A stretch of DNA of 64,000 nt, from assembly GCA_029851415.1 (NCBI GenBank), contig CM056741.1, positions 63,664,282 through 63,728,281 of the forward strand, written 5' to 3'. The position numbers and the translations under genes are program-made. The DNA is from Eretmocerus hayati (Eukaryota; Arthropoda; Insecta; Hymenoptera; Aphelinidae). Below the pieces are notes generated by a model, which made no database searches, was not told where the DNA came from, and worked only from the letters and a program-made list of their open reading frames with translations. This document shows positions 57,290-64,000 of the stretch, piece after piece; within the stretch, counting starts at the first letter, position 1, and each line of letters begins with the position of its first letter.

Positions 57290-60200
57290 GAGCCTTATTC
57301 GAATTTGTATTTAACCTGTGATTCTTGATCAACCGGTGTGTGCTCAATATATTGTGACGGCTAGCAATGATTTCCAGTCCAGAATTGCGCTTATCAATCT
57401 GAAATGTGGCCGTGACAAAGACTCTGATCATTGTCGCGACGTTTGATGAGTGGAGAATCTCCACGAATCTGAAATTTTTAGACTTTTTGCCTAATTCTCT
57501 GGTAATTCTATTATGTCTACAAATCATTCATAAGTTGTGATGTTTTCAAAAATACGCTGACTTGTGCCCAATGTGGCATTCTTAGATCATATAATACTTT
57601 TATTTTTATGATATTTTCCATGTCGTTGAAAAGTAGCCACCAGACATACCACGAAACTGATTCATGAAAAGTTATCAACTCAGAATATCACAATATCAGA
57701 GTGGATTTTGAACATAACAATGTGACAATTTATATTCTATTTCATCACTCAGAATGCCATCCAAAGCAGAATTGAGAATGCACTGTCGAAAGTGTTGAGA
57801 AATATTTTCTTGATCTCATTTTGTTAAAGTATGGGCTTCATAAAAAAACTCTCAAAAATTGCACCCATAGCCAAATCATTGTACACAATCAGAGGATGTT
57901 TTTGAGATTTCAACGACTCAAAGAGCCGCCCAATAAAATTTACGGACAATCCTCAATTTATCTCGTACGCAAACGAGGAGAAACAACCTTTTCACGCCAA
58001 AATCCGAGCAAACACTTCGATCGCAGTTTCATATCAATTATCTGTATTTATTGTCCATGTTTTCAACGCCACAATTGAATCAGACATAGGATCTACATTA
58101 CTGAACCATGTTATCGAATATTGAACTTTACGGAATTAATGCGAAGTAAACAATGTAATAGCCCAAAGTGAATCGTGCGAAAAGATACACTGAACACTTG
58201 CGTGTAAAAAACAATTTTGGCATGACCCGTTAGGGCAGAATACATGAACACAATGTAAAATCTAATGAATGACACTCGCAATTCCTATTATTGATGCATC
58301 GTGAAAACTTCATTGTTAAAATGTAGGTCCCTCTCACTTCTGTCAATCTGAGATATGATCCAAGGTCATACGGTGGACGATTATTGAGCGTTGTAGGAAG
58401 AGAAAGCGATTTTTGCACAGGCATCGCTTGTACTTCAGGCTTCATCCATGCAACGAGGTAATGAGAGGGCTATTTATCCAAGAACCATTCCACGAATTCA
58501 GGACTTTGCCTTTGGGAATGAACGCTGGCCACACGTATCGAGTGTAGAGCAAAGCACTGACGAGATCAGATGTGGTCAAGAATGTTTATACATCGATGTG
58601 ATTGATCTTTATCCGAGATTGCTTTGAATCTAGGCCCTACAATTAGAAATATGACGCATTTATCTCGCAAATGTCCAAAAATTTGTAGGCAGTACTCATT
58701 TTTAGAACTATTCAAGCTCGGATTCATTAGACCGTGATATTTGATAAACTGAGATTCAGAACCTTGACCTTGACAAAGACATCACCGGGCTCACTCGGAC
58801 TCTCAAATTTAGTAGAAAATAGTTTGAGAGATTCGTTTTAGCCTCAAATGAGAAATGAAAGTCCCCTCTGTGTTTTGAATCTTGACCATGCTACGAAAAT
58901 CATCTGACGCAGTACAAACATTCACTCAGAAACAATTCCTGGTCGCACGGTCATGTGATTCGCCATGCGACCAAAAAGTGATATAGCCAAGAGAGCAATA
59001 CTGATTTTGTCACCACATTAATTTCTGCCAGAATAAATAACCATAGCCCATATATTTCGAATACCCTGATACTAAATGGAATCACAGTCACATTACGACT
59101 ATCTTACCACGGAAGCCATCTAATTTTTTGCACGCAATGATACAATACCGGTAAAGGATACCAATAATCTAAAGATTTTTTGAGGTTATTCAACGGCAAC
59201 AATTAATCATAAATGCTGTGATGACAATCCAGTATTGGTCTGACAGCAATACCACGTTACAATAAAGTCATGCTGTTCGAACTGCAATATTCTGTTCTCA
59301 ATATTCTGCTAGAACCTTTTTCGAACCCGGAATTCTGAGGCTGTCTTCAATGGAAAAATAACCTCCAAAAAGTTGGATTTTCGAGCCATTTTCCAACTTC
59401 CAACCAACCGAATGATCAGTTTTGAAACTTTTTTGTCGTGGACCATTCTTCCTGATAATTTCTCGTCGTCAAATGAATCGTCCGATATTTTGTAGAATAT
59501 TGTTGCTGATGAAATCATGATGGATCATGCTTATGCATTCACAGATAAACTGAAGTGAAACCAGTGACCTCAATTTCGATGTCAAATGAGGTGCTCTATG
59601 ATTAAATTCATAGTGTGATTCAGACCGTTTGATTTCAAAATCAGCGAAAGAAGCAAAGTTGTCTGATATAAAATAATTTTTCTGAACATTGATTCCGATG
59701 CTGAGAGGCTGGTCACCCCGTAAAACTATTTCTCTATACATCCTGTGAATCTCATTCGAAATAAAGAGGCTTCATCCAATATTCTGCAAACCTCGCTAAG
59801 CTCATCAACTTCATTCCGTTTCCCTTCCACCTCTATTCTGTTTGGCATTCCTTCTGAATCCGCACTCTTATCGCATCTTCTCTCGAAAGATCTGTTGAGG
59901 ATTCCAGGTTGAATCGAATTTTCATCTTCTCTCTCTCTTCTTCGGTATTTAATGGCCTCAGCTCACTCTTGCTGTACATATTTCTCCTTTCATTCGTATC
60001 TTATTTGCTTGTATTGACTTTGGCTTCATTCGAGCAGTCACTCCCCCTTAATTTTATGCTACTTCGAGCGCGCTAAATTCGATTTTTCTTTTCCATGTTC
60101 TTGACTCTCTAGGTGTTCTCGAGGGTATAGTGGAAGATGAATGTTAGCCTGATGCAAATTTTTTCCATTATCGTTGAGAAAAAAAATTCTTCAAACTCTG

Positions 60201-61430
60201 AACTTTGCCATTGTGATTTTTACACTAGAAGTTTTCTTCACCATTTTTTAAAGCCCAAATGCTTACTTTGGGATCATAACTTGGCTCTCAAGATCATTTT
60301 TATGGAGCACCTACAAAATGTTAGAGCAACGCGATCGTCCAAGTTTTTAAAAACGGTTTGGATCCGGAAGGGGATTACTGATCATGTTACATGATCGATC
60401 AAAATTTGTGAATAATACAATTGACAAATTTCTAATCAAATTTTATGGGTTGATTCATTGCGTCAACGATAAACTCCATAAAACGTGTGTGAGTGTAGTT
60501 GAAGTCGGGATCCTTCTTGAGATGTAACTCTGAGATATGATTCTGAATGCCTATCATGTCTGTACCTTCTTTTGGTCGAATAAGTTAGGAGTAAATAGGG
60601 CAGAATTTCGAGTCAATTTGTTGACTTTTATCCCAATTAGTATGAGATCCATCTCGTGTATTTTTATGCTAGTTGAATGTGTTTGGTGAAATAGTAAAAT
60701 ATAATGAACAAATCGAGCTTGATTGAGAACTCACTATTTTTTGGGACTTTTTTCTGCGGAAGCATTAGCTTTTATCAAAAGGGCTTAGAAAATTTCTCAC
60801 CTTACCTATTAATGTGTAAGCATACTTTCGTCATCAGAGTCATGGATTTTTCGTATGCAAAAAATTTTTTCACAGGAAAACTGTAGGTTATATTCATTTG
60901 AGGATTTCCATGCGAAAGAGAAAAGGTTGTTTTCGCATGCTGGATGACCATGTCAAACGTGCAAGAAGCAAGATTCTATATCATCACAAGAAAGCTGCAT
61001 GAAAGAGTTCGTCAGTTTTCTCGTGATTGAAATATCTTGCTCTAACTAGCTGTAGAATTAGAAAAAATCAGCCGATGAGTTAGGATTTGGAGCCTTCGGT
61101 ATGGAGAATCATGACATATCCTTGAACTGAAAATTTTGATAAACAGTGTGTGCCAAGTCAACTACCTCGCTTCACTAATTTGTCGAGAAAAAAGTTTTGT
61201 AGGTTATGGCCGAGTCGGATTCCAGAACATTGCTTTCACATACACCTCCTTTCATTTGAACATTGCGAATGATCTTAATTCGCCAATTTGGAAGCGGCAA
61301 AAGAGTTTCAAGGATTCACAATGATGCATTATTTTGATTCTTTGACCTCGAAATATGAGTTTATGGTTTCCGTGGTTGAGATTCCTAGGTTCTTTTTAAT
61401 ATGTACATCTGCAAGCATTACCAACAGACC
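57290..61430. other. Non-coding stretch, no gene recognised
   Basis: About 4.1 kb of AT-rich sequence. Open frames of up to about 90 codons have no domain, and no further cuticular-type signal peptide or repeat was seen. A pyrimidine-rich stretch (TCTTCTCTCTCTCTTCTTCG) lies near 59930. Confidence 0.45.
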
Positions 61431-62390
61431 TATTTCTTAGAGTTGTTGTCATCAATGGAGATGCTCATGCTGTTGCAGAATGGGCGTCGCTAAGTGGTCT
61501 CAAATTGAATCCCTCTTAAACAACAGTGATGTTGCTAGATAGTGAGCTATATCTCTCATCCATCAATCATGACCAGATGCCTCGCCCTCAGATCATGGGA
61601 GCTTCTCTGTCCCACTCGAAATTCATGAAGATCCTGAGACTCCATGTAACACCAACATAAAACCGAAATACACACGTGAACTATATATCTAAAAGGGTTC
61701 ACGGGTCTCTCTGATGCGTTCACTCACGCGTGATCTTAGGCAACAACTCGTCCGTCGTATTATCGATATTTGATTATGCCGCATCCGCCTCACAGGACTC
61801 AATAAATCTCAAAAACTAAAGCTCCGCCGGCTTCAGAACGTGTGTGTACGTTTTGTATACGGTAGAGTACCGTGGCATATCACACCATATCGGCTGGTAT
61901 CTGCAAAAAGTCGCAGGTATTACTTCGCATGTTCGCTAGCCTTCTCCGTTATTAGTACTGCACAACGAGAGTACTTTCACCCCGAATTCCAGCTCACACC
62001 AGAAATCCCTTACTCGAGGCAGTCTAACCAGGCAAGCAAGAAGTGATCCCTAACTTACACAGCGCCGCGAACTTGGGCGCTTAACCAATCATTCGCACAA
62101 CTAACCTCGCAAAGAATAAAAAAACTCCCCGGCATTGACTTCTATGATACGTCACATATGACCAGTTCAAAAGAAATTGTTTCGACCATCTTACAGCTCA
62201 CGATCGGAACCAATGGCTCGAACATGCCAAACACGAGAAGCTAGTACTCATCCCACCGTCACTCTCCCACTCCATATCTTTCTCACCTCAGTCCCGAGCA
62301 ACAATAAGATGGGTCCGGCAATTGCACTGCCGAGATGCAAAAACTGTGCGTTAGACTATCACTTCCTCACAAGAGACCAATAACTTGTAG
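61430..62390 (+). pseudogene. Decayed LINE reverse transcriptase C-terminal fragment
   Basis: Translated pieces line up with the end of a non-LTR RT. A segment VAEWASLSGLKLNPS followed by a stop (near 61475-61520) matches the region after the YADD motif. FDYAASA lies near 61770. CVRFVYGRVPWHITPYRL (about 61840-61893) matches the CVRYIFDLRRDEHITPFRERL region of the LINE at 14-16 kb. Several stops and frameshifts separate the pieces, so it is much older than that copy. The catalytic motifs are missing. The 3' boundary is unclear because a small MITE starts at 62396. Confidence 0.7.
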
Positions 62391-62395
62391 TGTAC

Positions 62396-62543
62396 TCTCT
62401 CAGCATGAACCAGCTAACACAAACGGATTTTGACTGAAAATCAGTTATTTTAGTTGATTTTCAGCTATTGTAGCTGATTTTCAGTGAAAATCCGTCCACG
62501 TTAGCTGCAAATCAGCTAAAGTAGCTGATTCATGTTGAGAGAG
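62396..62543. mobile_element. Small palindromic MITE, CTCTCAACATGAATCAGC family, copy 3
   Basis: The ends CTCTCTCAGCATGAACCAGC and, inverted, CTCTCTCAACATGAATCAGC enclose TGACTGAAAATCAG, AGCTGATTTTCAG palindromes and CCGTCCACGTTAGCTGC. About 148 bp. It lies directly beside the decayed LINE fragment. Confidence 0.85.
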
Positions 62544-62937
62544 AAGTACTTTCCATGTATTGTATGTTTCGAATGTTTCAAGCGGTCCAATTCATATATT
62601 CATATTAGTGCTGGGGTTGATCTGATACATCATAGACTGAAAGTGAATGAACAATGAAACTATTCCGGACTTTTGTCTTCCCACTCTATTCCAATGATAT
62701 ATTTTCCAAAGTGATTTTGTTCAATATATCAATGCAATTTGAGCACATGGGATTAGTCCCCTGCTCTCAAAAAACCATTCAATCAATCAGCATATCAAAA
62801 ATCGTTTAAGAGCCAGAAAAGAGCCGATAGCTCTGATTCAATCTACAAGTCTTTCTGATATGATACAATTTCGAGTCATGACAGCCCACTCTATCCCACT
62901 GTCAGTCTCTTCAAGGGTCAAGGTGTCCCAGAGCTTA

Positions 62938-63074
62938 CACTACCGATCAAAAGCTCACCCAAACCTTTGAAATGAGCTCCAGAAGAGTCCTCTATACGGT
63001 CAAGTAGAGCCGAGAAGTTCAACTCACAAAATTGAAAAAAAATTTGGGTGAGCTAAAACTTTTGACCGGTACTG
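62938..63074. mobile_element. 137-bp TA-flanked MITE with CACTACCG(A)TCAAAAG ends
   Basis: The left end CACTACCGATCAAAAGCTCA and the right end, inverted CAGTACCGGTCAAAAGTTTT, are bordered by TA (62936-62937 and 63075-63076). GCTCACCCAAA near the left end has its complement TTTGGGTGAGC near the right. The ends match those of the 884-bp palindrome at 28372-29255, but the interior differs, so they probably used the same Tc1/mariner-type transposase. Confidence 0.8.
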
Positions 63075-63553
63075 TAATTAACCAACGAGGTAATTCCGAT
63101 GTTATGCGTTTATCCTTTTAATCCTTGAACGCCTATATCTCGGATTTTGTGTGATCAAAATGACTCCATCGAATCATTATGAGCTATTGATTAAAATTAG
63201 TATTGAGGCCCAAGTGAGTGAAAAAATTTCACGTAGACTTCATACAAATAATGCATGAAATAATTCTTGAAGATTTTTGGTTATATAGAATATCACTGTG
63301 CGAAGTACATTTGAATTGGCACGTGATATAGAATAATCGCCTAAACATGAGCATTTGCATTTTTGGATCAATTTTAGCTTTGAATGTCGCGTATCTTGCT
63401 CACTTTGTCGATGGCATGCAAATTGTCTGAAGAAAAGGTGCGATAGTTTTCTTCTCAAAGTGAGAAATTGTGAAGCAATTAGCACTGCAACAATTCCTCA
63501 CGCTTAATCTTCATGAATTGCGAATTGCACTCGAGTGAATGCGTGTAATGGAG

Positions 63554-63818
63554 AAATAGTATATTACGCAACAAGTGCGAGAAGGTCAATTTTCGCACAA
63601 GTTGCCAAACGAGTGCGAGAAGTTAATATTCACGCACACTTTGGAACTTCTCGCACAGCCAGAAGAACACATTTACGCACGCTCACGAAGCGAATATGTA
63701 CTTCGTAAATATGTACTTCTAGGTGTGCGAGAAGTTTCGAAGTGTGCGTGAATGTTACTTCTCGCGCGAGTTGGCAACGTGTGCGGAAACTTCTCGCACG
63801 TGTTGCGTATACTATTTT
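63554..63818. mobile_element. Inverted-repeat element with AAATAGTATATTACGCAACA ends
   Basis: AAATAGTATATTACGCAACA at the left has the inverted counterpart TGTTGCGTATACTATTTTTT at the right. The interior is full of GTGCGAGAAGTT / AACTTCTCGCAC and TACGCACAC motifs on both strands. About 265 bp, non-coding. It is a relative of the unit at 53746-53934. The open frames overlapping it arise from the repeated motif. Confidence 0.7.
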
Positions 63819-64000
63819 TTGCAACTGTGCGCGAAGTTGTAATTAAATGCACCACTGTCCGAGCAAGATTATCTTGGAAACGAAGTTTCCAAGAAAGGCC
63901 AAATTCAGAGGGATGACGTGACATCATATTTTGGAACTGTGCGTGAATGAAAATGCATTAGAGCGAGAAGTTACATTTACGCACACTTCACCAGTGCGTA

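Overview
The window looks like non-coding, repeat-rich DNA from an arthropod nuclear genome, most likely an insect. It is AT-rich by eye, has no prokaryotic gene packing, and carries many kinds of eukaryotic transposon debris. The only intact-looking host gene is a small low-complexity cuticular protein gene near 56.8 kb, with a TATA box, signal peptide and polyadenylation signal. A hymenopteran origin is possible, but nothing in the sequence proves it. Almost all other open frames are short, lack domains and look like chance.

Layout. 1-8.4 kb: a deleted pogo/Tigger-type transposon (1875-2664) with perfect 22-bp ends and a transposase C-terminal remnant, then a retroposed sequence in reverse orientation (2941-3909) with 15-bp target duplications and a poly(A) tail, itself hit by a tiny poly(A) insertion. 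8.4-11.1 kb: a composite element with ends reading GTGTACCCAACTTGCCCC, holding a Helitron-like 3' end. 13.1-16.05 kb: a long palindromic element, then a 5'-truncated LINE whose reverse transcriptase frame is broken only by two in-frame TAA codons. 20.3-26 kb: dispersed direct repeats, a tRNA-derived SINE, a ~420-bp satellite array carrying a 455-bp inverted-repeat element, and a second, weaker SINE-like sequence. 28.4-31.2 kb: an 884-bp near-complete palindrome and an 80-bp tandem array that reverses orientation part-way. 34.3-37.3 kb: an element with CCGTCAACCGGGGTAAC ends, a TA-flanked inverted-repeat element and a hammerhead-like motif.

39.2-44 kb is the most structured region: a satellite-like array interrupted by a 407-bp TA-flanked element, followed by about 3.4 copies of a 251-bp unit that reappear in mirror order some 2.3 kb away. 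44.4-46.8 kb: two copies of a small palindromic family (a third is at 62.4 kb) and a recurring TGCACGGAACTGACAT motif. 53.1-55.2 kb: a 1.6-kb foldback element whose loop contains two GC-rich hairpins with GAA and GGA triloops. 56.7-57.3 kb: the cuticular protein gene. 61.4-63.8 kb: a decayed LINE fragment, two small inverted-repeat elements and a foldback element.

No metabolic or operon-like gene set is present. What the parts share is transposition: at least six classes of mobile DNA, several nested. The clearest insertion histories are the SINE, the 455-bp element (empty sites are visible in neighbouring repeat units) and the reverse-oriented retroposed sequence. All boundaries were read by eye, without alignment software or databases.
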